From Dryocosmus kuriphilus (Eukaryota > Arthropoda > Insecta > Hymenoptera > Cynipidae), in NCBI GenBank assembly GCA_038277395.1, contig CM076196.1:88725786-88789785 (forward strand): DNA of 64,000 nt, in the 5' to 3' direction. Position numbers and translations under genes: made by a program. The notes beneath the pieces are model-generated. The model was not told where the DNA came from. It saw only the letters and a list, made by a program, of their open reading frames with translations, and searched no databases. Of this stretch, positions 1 through 14,100 are shown in pieces. Position 1 is the first letter of the stretch. Every line of letters begins with the position of its first letter.

Positions 1-1100
1 TTTAAAATGTCGAAAAATATGTTAGAGTATCATACTCTTGTAAGTAGCGTTTAGGATACGTTTTTCTTTTAAATAATGAATAATCTATTTGATATCTTTA
101 AGAGTCGACGTAGCAGACACAGTCAAAATTCAACGACAGAATTATTATATCTAGTACAGTTCTTCCACCAAAATGCAAAATAGTTCGCAGAATACTGCCG
201 TCCTGATAAAGAAACATGGCAACTGCATTTGTAGTCCAACCGAGATATTCAATGAAACGCGTTTTCATTTGTACTTTTAAAAATATGATATAGTTTTAAA
301 TCGCAGATGCTCTTTTTATTGAAACAAAAAAAAAAAAATTGTTCGTTTCAATTTTTTATATGCAAAACTGTAGTTGTGGTATTAATTCACAAAATTGCCA
401 TGAATTCTGCTATAAAAACACATCTGCGCAGTTGTGTTACTATGTCAGGATCGAGGCTCCCAAGAACTTCGACTTTCCTGATGGAGAAACATGACAACTA
501 TAATTTTTCAGTAATTAAGAAATAATGAAACAACTAATAAACTAATAATTTATAATTAATTATATAATTAATTGTTCAATTTTGTTACTACAAAACATAC
601 ACTTAATACAGAATTAAAAAAAAAACATTAATAAAAAATGATTTGATAAAGCAGACGTGTGGGTGGGATTTTTAGTATCCAAATGTTTAAAATATTACTT
701 GTAATTGTTTACAACTTTCTCAAAGTAATATTTTCAAATTGCATGAATTTTAAAAATACTAGACCTAACGACGTTTATATTTTAATTTATTCAATATTGT
801 ATTATTTGTGTTTGCATAATTATATATGGTAATTAATAATGATGATAATATAATAATATAATATTATAATAATAATATTAATAATAATAGTGATAATAAT
901 AATAATAATATTAATTTCAGATGTTAAATTTAATTCGATTGCTGGTAATTAATTAATTAATTAACTATGCTGGTCGATAAAGCTTCATATTAAAAACTAT
1001 ATCCAGATCCGTGAAATATTCTGGTTTAATTCATTCAAAATGAAAAACTTCACAGGTATAGGTGCAAACCCGCGTCATCCTGTTGAATAAGAGGAACGAG
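1..1100. other. AT-rich intergenic DNA with (AAT)n tract
   Basis: No coding region is supported. A degenerate AAT/ATT microsatellite lies at about 835-915 and runs of A occur near 330 and 617. Two copies of a dispersed motif of the form CCTGATRRAGAAACATGRCA lie near 212 and 477. Confidence 0.5.
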
Positions 1101-1103
1101 AAA

Positions 1104-1955
1104 CGATCTACTGAGGCCTCGGTGGCGTAATTGGGAAACGCTACACTCGTGAATAGTGGAATTAATAATAATATTAATAATAATTAATATTAATATTATT
1201 AATAATATTATAATTCCCTCCCTGGGGATCGCATGACCTTGTAGTTGGTGGGAGGGCGTAGAGGTACAATCGGACGAGCGACCTAAAGTAGGTGAACCAG
1301 AGGGACTGTATCGCGAGATACGGCTGCTCTGGGGAACTGGGGGCTTCTGGTCTGCGGGACCCTGACCAAGAAGCGATCCTTCCAGGGAGTAATGGCAAAG
1401 CCTCCTGGAATATCGAGGGCGCGAGTCCTCATGCTCCCAAGCTAAGATGTGATCGCCGTGTAGAGGGCTGAATGGCACCAGGGTTACCAAATCCCTGAAA
1501 GCTCCGGTTTGCCCCCTCAATTGAGACGGGCATGGTGGAGTTTGAGGGAGGTGTCGAAACGGAGACTTAGGGATACCAGGTCGAATCCCTTAGTATTCAG
1601 ACCCTCTCCCTGTAAGCGGGCTCTGCAGGGAAGAGCAGTCCTTTAAATCCCCAGCTTCTCACGTGGGGCCCAATATGGCGAACACAGAAAACAAAATAAA
1701 TGAGGATCTCCCTGGGGGATCTTCATCTAACTCATCGCGAATGGAGGACGGCCCTAATGGGGATGGCCCCTCAGCAATGAAGAACACAGCAGTTGTAGAT
1801 AGCAGTATCTCAACTGTTGAAAATAAATGGAAAGGCACAATGGACTTAGTCTGAGCGCCAGGGGGAGGGGTTTTAGTCAGTAAGAATCCGACACTACCCG
1901 AAATGGGGTGTCTTATGCAAGATTTCCCCTCCTCCAACCACCAAAAAAAAAAATA
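1104..1955 (+). mobile_element. Polyadenylated SINE-like / truncated non-LTR element
   Basis: A GC-rich island in AT-rich DNA. Its start contains TGGCGTAATTGG, which matches a tRNA-type pol III A box, and GGTCGAATCCC near 1570 resembles a B box. An ATT-rich microsatellite interrupts it at 1160-1215. A short open frame at 1663-1854 (GPNMANTENKINEDLPGG...) looks like the start of a retroelement ORF1. The segment ends in an A run at 1942-1952 followed by an AT repeat, as expected for a retroposed 3' end. It could be an internally deleted non-LTR element or a SINE; the class is not resolved. Confidence 0.45.
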
Positions 1956-3310
1956 TATATATATATATAATTAAGTTTTCTTTACAAAAATAAAAATGTA
2001 GATGCGTTTTTTCAGCAGGATCAGCGATCCGAAGTTACCCTCGAATCCTGGTGGAGAAACATGTTATGTACTAGTGCTACTCGATTCCAGGTTCACGGCC
2101 TGCATAACGCCCGAGATCCTGACGACCAGAAAACACATCTGTTCAGATGTATTTTTTTATCAAGATTTGAGGCCTCAGACTGGATTAAATCCTGAAATTC
2201 GTGTAGATATGCTACACTCTTTTGCAGTTGTCATGTTTCTTCATAAGGATTTTGCGAAAATCGCTGTAAATATGCTAATCAAGGTCTAATTATCTTAAAA
2301 TCAATTACGATATTTAATTATAATTCGCATAGATAAATTCGTTTTCCCATTACAAATTCAACGATATAAAAAACTTATTTTTGATGAAAATGTCAGTTGT
2401 CATGATTCTTTATCAGGACGACAGTAATAAAGCTAAGATTTTTGATCAAAATTTAATGACCTATTCTAGAGGATCGATTACAGCTTTTTGAAGAATAAAG
2501 AAATCTTCACTGTTTACTTACTCGGTCGGGGATGCCTTTCTCGCTCTCCACTCCTCTCTGTCGAATCTTTATCTTTGTCCTTTGATTCTTTTTCTTTCTC
2601 CTTGGAACAAAGAAAAAAACTTTATTGTTTAGTAGTATACTATTATGCAAATGAGCTATTATTATTCTTTCTCTGCAATTACTTTGAGCAACTTTCTTTC
2701 CATCTTGTGCAATTCATTTGACTAACATATTTTTCTGTGCAATCTAATTCTAGTGAGTTCATTACTTGCGCTAATTAGGTGCTCGATTTTATTTAGCTTC
2801 TGACATTATTCGATTTTCATTAGTCAAAGAACGATACGTTTTGCTTCTTTTCGAATCTATGTGCAATTAGTTTAATAAATACTTTCTGCGTGATATGAAA
2901 AAAAGTTTAAGGTTAGGTTTAAATTGTCTTTAAAAACGAAAAAGAAACTCCAAGATTTAAAAATTTGATACATTGCTTCCTATGAAATTGTTTAGAATAT
3001 CTCGTTCAACATTAAAATCTTTACTTCAAAATGCATAAAAAAAATTGAAATTCGGATCAGAAAGAGGACTTTCTGAAACTTTCTTATCCTTTCAGAAAAA
3101 ATGCCTTCGCATTCAGAAAAATGTTTGTTTAAATTTAAATGAAATACAATTTTTTTTTGTATTAAAAGTTGTAAGATTATATTATTTTCCAATCATCAGA
3201 TCTTGTACATCTTCGAGTGTGTTTTTTTACATCTAAGATTGAAAAAAAGTATTCTGGGAAAAAGGCACAGAAAAGAAAATATTAACCTTTAACACTCTTA
3301 AGGGATACTA
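1954..3310. other. AT-rich region with degenerate dispersed repeats
   Basis: The sequence 2000-2280 is less AT-rich and contains three further copies of the motif seen at 212 and 477: near 2047 direct, near 2224 and 2395 inverted. No gene is supported between 2290 and 3310. Confidence 0.35.
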
Positions 3311-3311
3311 T

Positions 3312-4025
3312 TAGTCATTTTCGGTTTTAAAGGTCCAATGAGTAAATAAACTTTTATTGAGTGTTAAAAATTGGCAGCGTTTCGTACTTGGTTAAATTTC
3401 TTATCAAGCCTGTGAACGATGTCCACATACTATTTTTTTCAAGAGCGGATGGAAACTCACGAGTTTCGCTCCGCTGTTGAAGAATAGTACATTGTGCACC
3501 GAGAGCGAAAACGGGCGTTTGCGTGCCGCGTATGAAGCTGAGTACTCGAGGCGAAGCCGAGGTGCTCAACTTCATACAAGGCGCAAAACGACCGTTCTCG
3601 CTCAAGGTCCACATACTATTTTCTTCAACAGCGGAGCGAAACAAGTAAGTTTCTATCCGTTTCGTAAGGACCGGCAATTGCTTAGCTTCCGTCCTACGAA
3701 GCGGATGGAAACTTACGAGTTTCGCTCCGCTGTTGAAGAAATAATATTTTAATTCTATTGTCACATTTTTCCTTCTCATACTTCTTATACTACGTTATCT
3801 ATTGACTAATTGTTCGTTGAAATTTATACTTTTTTAAAAAACTTTTTTTGATATTACAATTTTATATTTATATATTATTATGTATTTTAGCTTGACTTTT
3901 TAATAAAAAAATTATGTTCACAGGCTTGATAGGGGACTTAACCAAGTCCGAAACGTTGACAATTTTTAACACTCAATAAACGTTTATTTAATCATTGGAC
4001 CTTTGAAACCGAAAATCACTAAAAT
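3312..4025. mobile_element. Foldback element with nested GC-rich hairpins
   Basis: About 105-bp terminal inverted repeats (3312-3420 and 3918-4025, roughly 88% identical by eye) surround further palindromes: a hairpin centred near 3545 and a roughly 110-bp palindrome at 3630-3745 built on TTCTTCAACAGCGGAGCG. The right arm holds CTTGATAG, a 6-bp stem GGACTT/AAGTCC and GAAACG, an arrangement like a decayed hammerhead ribozyme as found in Penelope-like terminal repeats. No transposase gene is inside. Confidence 0.65.
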
Positions 4026-5408
4026 TGTACTGAAAAAGGTTGAAACTAATATAAAGTGATTGTTAAGGGATGCTTTAAAAAAAATGTTGATACTACATTT
4101 TTATGAAAGTTCTTTTCAAGTTACTTGACTCAGGAAATAATTTTATTATGGCACCTATAATAATAAAAAAAGTATTCAAATTTAAGTTGCCGACCTCAAA
4201 AAAGTTTTCGTTTGGTGAAAACTTACGGACTTTTTAAAAATTTTGTTCAAATATACCTCAAAGCGTGAAAATGTATAGTTTAGACTGTGTTATAATAAAT
4301 TATTAGTATTGCGCATGCAAATTATAAAAGGGAACGATAGAATCTCAAAAAACAATAAACAAATTAAAAATATTTTAATTTTGTCACTTATCATCAGTAA
4401 GAGTGTAAAAATCCATTTATGATAAAAACCTAGCCTTAGATATTACGAGCTACCTTTGATTTTAATTTATAAAACGTTGTTCAGTAAAGTGCAATAATTT
4501 TATGAATAAGTTTCATACACGATCATATAGGAACCAAGATAAAAAGGTACTATTATTATTAATCGCAGGTGGTAGTTTAATAAAAATAAAAGGATGTATT
4601 TTTATCACGATTTCTACTCGTCAAGGGCTTTTTTTGAGAACTGTGAAATAAGTAAAATTTTACATTGTTTCTCGAGATCTCCTAATATTGAATTTAAATA
4701 AGAAATAGAAAAAATTTTCTCACTTTAAAAAGGGTAGTTTTTCATCCTCAAGTGTGTTTTTATAGAAATTGTGTGTTTCCTCAATTTTTAAAATACTTCT
4801 TACGATTATTTTACTCCAAATACATACATGAAGTTGACGTATTTGTACTGAAATATGTATAAGTGTCAGAAACAAATTTTTTCAATGATAAAAAAGGGTG
4901 TTTATTGCCTTCAAGGATGTTTTCTTATTATTTTTTAGTATCTTAATTTTAACATACTTTCCAACTCTGTTTTATAATTTGTGAGTATCAAGCTAATTAG
5001 TTTATTGCAACGAAAGTCTAAATAAAAGAAAAATTTTCTGATTGAAACGCACTAGTTAAACAAGATTTTAAAATTATTTCCATAGCCAAATTATTTTTGA
5101 ATCAGATAGAAGAGAATAATGTGGAAAATTAAAAACAATTTATAGTGCAAGGGGTCGTTGATACATTGCGTAACACTTTTAGGGGAGAGGTGGGGTCTAG
5201 CCTAGTGTTACGACAATGGTGAAAAACTGCAAGAAAAGTCGGAAAAATCGTTACACTGAGAGGGGGGCGGGAGCAAAAATCGTCGGAAAATTGCGTTACG
5301 TAATATATGGACGACCTCCAAGTTTCGAGCACTCACTCAGCCGCCTTTTAATGTTCTTTAAAGCACATTATTTTAATTTGATTTCCTTTTTTTTACATTT
5401 TTTTGTCA
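4026..5408. other. Intergenic region downstream of the MDM1-like gene
   Basis: AT-rich DNA without a supportable gene. It is expected to contain the 3' UTR and poly(A) site of the minus-strand gene; a minus-strand AATAAA lies near 5003 but is far from the stop codon, so it is not claimed. Confidence 0.4.
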
Positions 5409-5647
5409 TTAATGTACCTTAGCGTCTTTTGTCACAGAAGGAGCTCGTGATTGCTGTCGTTTCGGAGATTTACGGTCAGCAGCACTAGGTCCAAGACTTT
5501 GCGAACGTCCAGTCCGAGGACTATTCTTCGGACTGGATTTCATTCTTGGCTGAATTTCATCTCGATGTTCCTTCGAGTCGTCGCGTCGGCGAGGAATCAC
5601 AGGTTCTAACTTCTCTCTCGTTGGAGAGGGAAGTAACGCTCCGTCAC
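5409..5647 (-). CDS. MDM1-like gene, terminal exon
   Basis: The acceptor attgaatacag precedes GTGACGGAGCG. It encodes residues 412-490, a Ser/Pro/Arg/Lys-rich tail beginning GDGALLPSPTREKLEP and ending TKDAKVH, then TAA at 5411-5409. An alternative donor (AAG|gtacat) sits 9 nt before the stop, so a further exon cannot be excluded. Confidence 0.65.
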
Positions 5648-8600
5648 CTGTATTCAATTATAATTTTTTCAATAAAGGACAAAATTATTACAACTATTAC
5701 TTATTGTTAGAAACATAGCTCACCGACTCCTGTAGTGCGATCGAGATGATGACGAATTAAAAAGTCTCTTCTTGCGCGTGCTGTACATTTTTCGCTTTCC
5801 TAAAAAAGTATTTTTTATAAATTTTGCCTATTACAAAATTGGAATGAAACTAGGAAACTATTGGAAAAGTATCAGCTCTCCGTATATAAACAGAAAAATT
5901 TGCATTCTAATACTAAATGCAAATTTTTCGAAGTTCAAATTGGGAAAGTTTTAAATTTCTCTTAAATTGGAAAGATTTTAACGTTAAGTGACGTAGGGTA
6001 AATTTTAACTTAATATCAATGTATGAGGAAACATAACACAGGGCTGCAAAAAAATGGTTGTTGTCGTTCTTGAAAAGCTGGAGGTCATCTTCGAAGTAAT
6101 TTTCTGCAGAGAATCTGAACCCGGCCTCAGAGTTGCTCTATCACGTCAATTTTTTTTAGATATCTTAACCTAAAAATGAAAAGAACACGGTTTTTTTCTA
6201 TATTCGGGGTTATATTACATCGCGAGTTAATCCGTTTTCTAGAAACCGGTCTAGCCATCTCAAAGTACTACTCTTGCCCTTCAAATCTCTTTTTGATTTC
6301 AAAAAAAAATATTTTTCTTCCTCAGAGATATCGTACATTGAAGTGTCTGGATCTCTAACATATCTTGCCTTAGGTGGCTGGGTCTCTGATTGATCTTGCC
6401 TGAGGTGGCTGGGTCTCTAACAGATCTTGCCTTAAGTGGCTGGGTCTCTAATAGATCTTGCCTTAGGTGGCTGGGTCTTCGATTGATCTTGCCTTAGGTC
6501 GCTGGGTCTCTAACAGATGTTGCCTTAAGTGGCTGGGGCTCTAACAGATCTTGCCTTGAGTGGCTGGGTCTCTAACAGATCTTGCCTTGAGTGGCTGGGT
6601 CTCTAACAGATCTTGCCTTGAGTGGCTGGGTCTCTGATTGATCTTGCCTTAGGTGGCTGGGTCTCTAACAGATCTTGCCTTGAGCGGCTGGGTCTCAACA
6701 GATCTTGCCTCAAGTGACTGGGTCTCTAATAGATCTTGCCTTGAGTGGCTGGGTCTCTAACAGATCTTGTCTTAAGTGGATAGGTTTCTAACAGATCTTG
6801 CCTTGAGTGGCTGGGTCTCTAACAGATTTTTCCTTAAGTGGATGGATCTCTGATTGATCTTGCCTTAGGTGGCAAGTTCGGATTAAGCGTCCTAAAAAAC
6901 ATAAGAGTTCACAATATCTGCTTTCTGGAAAAATCTCATTTATTTTAAGGTTGTAACAAAACTAATAAAATACCAAACTTCAATTTACGATATCTCTAAG
7001 GAAAAAAAATAATTGTAATATAACACCGAAAATAACAAAAAACCATGTTTTTTAACATTTAGGTTAGGATATCTCAAAAATCTGACGCGATAGAGCAATC
7101 CTGAGGCCGGATTCGGATGCTACGCAGAAAATTACTGCGTCAATGACCTAGAGATTTTCAAGAAAAACAACGATCATTTTTTTGCAGACCTGTAAAATGT
7201 ATTTAGTCTTCTAGAAAACTTAAGAGAAAAATATTTCTTGTGGAAAATAGATTTATCCGAAAGAACTAACTGCTTTGAGCTCATCCGAGAGAATCCCATG
7301 AGTAGGTCTAGCTTGTACGGAGGATGGCCTTCCAGCAGGTGGTATTGTCACTGGTGCAGATGCTGGAGCAACCTTCCTCGTATTTTCTTTTTCCTTCTCC
7401 TCTTTTGTCACCGACCTACTACATTCAACGAATATAACTCAGTTGGATATTTAAAATCTTTGTTTAATTTTTGGAAGAAATAACGAAGTACGAGAGAACC
7501 CATGTCAAGGTGCTGTATTCTTGTGGTTTTATGAAATTCTGATAATTCTGAAGAATGACAGAAGCAGATTTTGCTTTTCGGTTTAAAACCTCTATACTTG
7601 TAGTTTTTAGCTTTTGAAATTTAATTTTTCTCACTTATAAAAGTACATTCTTCTTAAATAGATTAAAAAATGTCTGTAAATATGATACTTAGAGAGCATG
7701 CCCTATAATTTTTTGAAATACATTAGGGTGGCTCAACCAATTTTTGTTATTGCTCACTCCCTTCCTTCTTTCTTTTGGTGAAAAAAATTGTCCAATTTTT
7801 ATTAACAAAGGATAGAAGAATGTTTAAACTTATTTAAAACAGAGAATAATACTCATATAGATGAGAAGCTTATAATATTTGTGAGGTTAAAATTATATTC
7901 CATCAAATACTAAGAAAATATTAACACTAAATAAATATGTGCTACTCCTTCTAGTTATACAAGTATACCTATGTATTTCTTTCTAGTACAAGAAAAATAT
8001 TAATTTAAAACATATTCGAGAGGAGTTTTTTTTTATTTTTAAGGGTGACTCTAAGAAGTCACATATTCAAACATTGATGTCCAAAAATGAAAAGGAAATA
8101 TGATAAGATTTTCTGATTTTTATACAAGATTGTGGTCATATTCTTAGGGTCGTAATTCTAAGTTCGTTTGAAGTAACATCATTTTTTAATAATTTGAGGT
8201 AATTTTTTCTCAAAATAAGGATAATGACCTATTTCATGGTTTAAGAGTGGTTCAAAAGCCAAAATTTGATTTTAACTATTTTTCACAATCTGAGAAAATT
8301 CCAGAATAATTGGACAATAATTTTACCTAATAATAATTATAATTACATAATGTTACCCTATTTTTACCACCCTAATAGACACTATCGATATCCTGAAATC
8401 TTATAGAAAGATTATAAAGATATAAATAAAATATATATTTCATGTGCAAGAAAAAATCTGGTGTTTGTGAATGATATTGAGTATAGATGATTTACTAGCC
8501 TGGCAAGTGAAAGTGCGTTCAGAGCATGATTACTGGATACTCGTTTCCACAAAGTTGCTTTGTCCTCCTTTGTTAGTCCACAGCCCCAGTCACGATGCTG

Positions 8601-11098
8601 ATAAAAGGTAAAACTTTTCATACTGTCAAACACACTTTATGAACTATGATAATGACTTTTAAGATTCATATTTTTTACTTTCTCTAAGAGAGTAAGAGCA
8701 TCATTTCCTAATTCTCATTTTTTCCCCCACTAATTATAATTGAAAGATTATTAATGAAGCGATCATCGAAAGCAATATTCAGTTATCAATCATCGGATAT
8801 TCTTCATTATCGGCTCTTCTCATCAATTTGATTCAACAAGCCGAATACTGCGTTTCCGCTTGGCTGACTAGAATAATCTGTATCTACTTGCGACCTACGT
8901 ACTTTATCCGATTTGCATGCTGAGCATTACTTTGTGACCTCAGTAATAACTATGATTGGATATTGATCATAAAAAGTTGCCATAACACTTATAAGTAGAC
9001 GGGTTTCAAGGAATTCTAAAGTAGTGCTAGAAACTCTCAAAACCAGACCAGTTTAAAGAGAAGAGGTTTTATTTAAGAAGGAATAAACTGAGTTGATCGA
9101 ATTATTTGAAAAAACTGCTTTTTCGGTATTTAATCAAATTTATCCATGAGATTATTATTGAAAATTACTATCAATGACATGATGTTTAGGGATTATCAGA
9201 TTCTCTATACTAAACATGAAATAAAACTTTTCTTATGAAAATAATAACAGAATTCTGATCATCTCTCGTGATGAGGACTTTCACACACATCACCCAAAAT
9301 CAGGAAATAAATTTTTAGAAAAACATTTGTAGAGTTTCTCTTCGTGGAAAAATTACCTTATACTCATCAGCAAGTCGCCTGAGTTCCATGACATTTGCTG
9401 TGGGGAAAGATTTCTCTTGAGATTTTTTGAGCTCCGTCACAACATTCTCCGCTATTTTAACACTTCTACCAGGCTTTTTATCCCTGAAAGTGATTGGTGA
9501 GACATGTAAATTAAATATAATTGTTAGTGTATGAGTGGGCACTTTCGTAGGTGCGTTTTTTCTTCCTCTATGGAGGTTTTTCTCTATAATTAATAAAAAT
9601 TTACGTTAAAGGTGATAAAGAAATTAAAAGTTTCTAACCTGAAATGAACTTTCAAGTCCGGTAAATCTTCCTCCTGCTCATCACTCTCTAAAAGGACACC
9701 GTCGATGGTATCCATTGTGTGGCCCCCCACAAGTGGCTCCAGTTCTGATGCTTGAACTCCTGAAAAATATAATACAAATTACCGTTTAAAAATTATTGTT
9801 ATATTAGTTTAGAGGTTTTTCCTGTCTTTAAATAGAAAGGCAATAGATTTCCTTATATCTGCTTTTCTTTTTCTTTAACATATAAAATAATTGGTGCAAT
9901 GTGTAACGGAAAGGAACAGGGTGCCTTCCATTTATTGTAAATACCTGAAACCACGTGACAAATTCTGAATATCACACTGATAAAGGCTCAGGGAACGAGG
10001 ATGAGGAGTTTCGAAAGGCAGTTTCACCTGGAATTGAATTTGCCGTGCTAGGTCACGTATGATTTGACATTGTGGGGACGCCTACAAGATCGTAGCAAGG
10101 AAAACTAAATGATGAAAGAAATCAATGGATAGATGATATTTATTACAACGATGGATGGAGATTTAACTGGACTTGCATGATTGGTCTACTTTACTTCCTG
10201 CATTAGAGCTGTTTTACGTGAGGTATCAAAATTGATAAACCCTCTTGATCAAGGCGATATTTATTGTGTAAAATTCGTGAATGAATTTAATGAGTGTGGA
10301 TTCGAATGTCTGTCAAGTTCGTATGTATGTAAGGTCGATTTAATGTGTATCTAAACTGTGTACTGATATATCTATTGTTATCATAAATTATGTGAATGAA
10401 GATACATGGGATTAATTTGAGTGTAAGGGTCGTAACGGATTTTACTTGTAATTTGTAAATGGATATGTAGGCGTAAATGTAGGATTTGGATTATACTGGC
10501 TTCCCGATTATTATGAAAAAACACTGTTAGAAAAACTTCTTTGATCATTTTAAATAAATATTAAATTTAATAAGTGAATTTATGAATTATTATTTCGGAA
10601 ATATACACTTAATAACACCTCTAAATTTTCAAAAAACATGTCCCTTCTTTGAACGCCGTCGCGTAAAGACGGGCCACCTCAAATGATTGGCCACTTCCCT
10701 ATGATTGGTCACCTCGTTTAAATATGCTTGTATTAACAATACACGAGAGTAGTGTTACAATCTTAAAATTAGGTACCTATATCGATAAATAGGTGGCCAA
10801 TCATTGTTATCGCAAGTAATGTGAAATAGTACATTATATTAAAAGGGTCTTCGACATTCGTCCCAAGTAATGTACATTATTTTTCTTCCTAGCTGGTCGA
10901 AAATTCGTGGTTAATTTGATAATTAATCTGCTAGCAGTTGACTGGTGAAATATTTATGAAATTATATATTGATAACAATCGAGGGCTTTTCAGCATCCGC
11001 CACATTTACGATCCGAGCTCTGGGCTTTTCAGCATTCACCGATCAACAACCCTCGCTCCGCTCGGGTCGTAAATGTGGCGGATGCTGAAAAGCTCAGA

Positions 11099-11160
<62 letters not shown>

Positions 11161-14100
11161 GGGAATAAACATACTCTGTCCCAGACGAGTAAAAGAGATA
11201 GGCGCATGCTCCGTTCGCAACAGCCGAGTCATTGAGTCGGCAATTAGCCAGCTCTGGAGAAGACTTACATAACCCGCAAGACATAAAGGCGTATTAAACT
11301 TATTTACAGTACAGATATCAGTGCTTACTGGAAATTGACAACTTTTTTGAAGAAAAAAAAAACGTTTCTTAGACGTTATTTGCTTATATTCCTTTCTGAA
11401 GTATTATACGCATAAAACTTGGAGCTACGCGTAACGATGCAACCCTGGCAGGGAGTAGGCAGTTTCGGCCGGCTAGGTGGCGCGCAGAGCGGGAGGGAAC
11501 ACCCACTGTCGGCAGAATTATGTAGGGAGGGAGGTCGAATTTTCGACCGAGGTAGGAAGAAAACATAATTATTGGCCTCGCTATATAAAAAGCAAGTGAC
11601 TAATATATTTGAAAAAAATCATTACAATTTTACTGTGCTTTCAAAGCCGAAAGTCTATAAGCTGATCTGGCCAATGAGTATATTTCACCACATTTCAGAG
11701 GCCAATAATTCAATCATTGACCTATGTCAATCACTATGTTGTCGTGGCCAATCATTGTGTTTTTTGACGTTATTGTTTTTTTTTGACTTTATAGTGGTTG
11801 AAAGTTTCTAAATCGAAAAATTTCTTGAACGGCCAACCATTGTATCGATTACTCTTTTTGTATGACAAAAATTAATGATCGATTCTCAAAAGGAGAACAC
11901 GACTCAATTAAATTTTTTTATTTTTAAGGTTTAGAACTAGGAAGTATTGGATATACTGGGCATAAATTAGGCAGGGTATATTGCTTGTGATTTATGAAAA
12001 ATAAATGATCACACATAAAAATTGATTTTATCTGATTGCGAACTTACCATCTCGTTTATGATCAATGTCACCAGGACGTTTTCTGTGAACTGGGGCAGGA
12101 CCAGATTGAATTCCCTGTTTTAGTGCCCCCATGCTGAGAGACTTCCGTGGAGGTCCTGTGCTGCCCGCAGCTGCAACAGGTGGTGCCACTTCGCCGTTGG
12201 TCAATTGTTGCCTTCTTGGCCAGGCAAATTGTAAACGATACTCTGTGCTGATTCTTGATATTGCCTTACTTAAAAAGGTTTTACTGACTCGATGGAATCG
12301 TCGATGTCGCTGTAACTTCCCCTGCGAATAGAAAAACACTGGGGTTTTATATTATTATTTCAACAGACTGTTGCAGAATTACATTTTTTTGAGATTTTTG
12401 ACAAGTCAAGAATAAAGTTAGAAAACCCAGTTACTTTGGCTTTCAAAATTTAGTGGCCTGGTTTTCATCATCTTAATTTGAATGCGGTTGCCTATTCCGA
12501 AGTTCATAAACTAGCAGCACGTAGCTCCCAAGAACGTGAACTTTTAGAATTTTAAACACAGAAGTTCTGTGAACGTTTTAGCCGTTTAGTTTTTAAAACA
12601 GAGTCCCGCAAGTATGAAAGAAGAAAGAGGTCCGATAGGTTAGACATTTTCACACGCTTTCAGTTGATCAATGTGAAGTTATGGAGCGTCTTCAATATGG
12701 ATCTTCAGTATGGATCGATCTTTGTATGTATTCATGCTTATAATACCTTATATATAGATGTCGATGTTTTGTGTCAGAAAAAATTATAATGGTTTTGAAT
12801 AAAAGAGTTGTAAAAATGACTACTTCTGATAATGTATTTCGCTCCAAAATCGAGTACACAACGTTTCAAAACTGTTCCAGTTTCTTCTTCAGGTGTCCAT
12901 TTTACATCGAGTTATATTCCATGTTGCTTAGAAAAATTTAATGTAAAAAATTTTGGCATTGATTGAAGTATTTTATAAATTATTTTAAAATTAAAATTTG
13001 AAATAAAACTAAATTTAGATTGAGAACAAAAATATTTTACGTGAAAGTTAGGTTAGAAAGTGTTAATAGTAATTGCTTACGAAAAAAGGTTCATCCTTAT
13101 AAATTTGATTGTAAACATTGATCTATTTTTATTCTAAGTGATATTAAAACAGATTAAGAGTCGATTTTTTGGACAAAAGACAGAACAAAAACAAAAAGAA
13201 GCTGGAGAAGACCATGCTTCATTATTTTAATCGACTCATAATGGAACCCAAATAATTAATAAATTAAAAAATTAATAAATTCACCAACTTTTAATATGGC
13301 AAAGATGTTTAAAAAAAAATTTCCACTGATGCTTTACCTATCCCTAATACACAAGTCAAAAACTCTTTCAAGTTTAAGGAATTTATAACTAATAAAACCA
13401 TTCCTTCTAAGCACATTATGGTTTCTTTGGATGTGACCTCGTTGTTTACTAACGTACCTCTTGAACTTGTTTTAGTTGGTATACGTAAAAGATGGAATTT
13501 TATAAAAAAAGCTACCAATTTAATTTTAACAGATTTTGAAAATGGCATTACATTTTTAATGCAAGAAACCTATTTTCAATTTAATAATGAATTTTACAGA
13601 CAAACTTTTGGGACCCCTATGGGCTCACCAGTTTCACCAATTTTGGCTGATATTGTTATGTAGGACTTAGAGGTTGTCATTTTAAAAAGTTGAATTTTAA
13701 AATACACACATATGTGAGATACGTAGACGACACTTTTTTAATTATCCCAAAAGATAAACTACATTATACTTTAGAAAATTGTAAGTCTTACCATGAAAAT
13801 ATTAATTTCACTTACGAAGTCCAAGAAAATGACTCCATTTCATTTCTAAATGTCAAGATTATTAAAAATTCAGAAAATTTAATTATAACAAACTGGTTTA
13901 GGAAAAAAACTTTTTCGGGCAGATACATAAATTTTTTTTCCTATCACCCAATTCAACAAAAACGAGCTATTGTTTTAAATTTGGTTAACACTGCTCTAAC
14001 ATTATCACATCCATCTTTTCATAATGAAAACTTAAAATTTATTGAAGATATTTTACTTCTTAATAGTTATCCTATTCATTTTATAAACAAAAATATTGAA

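Noticed and set aside
3354..3779. Open frames on both strands at 3.35-3.78 kb
   Set aside because: They lie inside a foldback palindrome, so mirrored frames on the two strands are expected from the symmetry.
6347..6873. CRISPR-like array of regular 31-bp units
   Set aside because: The repeats are directly contiguous, with no unique spacers and no cas genes; it is a minisatellite.
11029..11284. Arg/Glu and Ser/Leu repeat proteins
   Set aside because: They are translations of a GA microsatellite. The same applies to 44676-44974.
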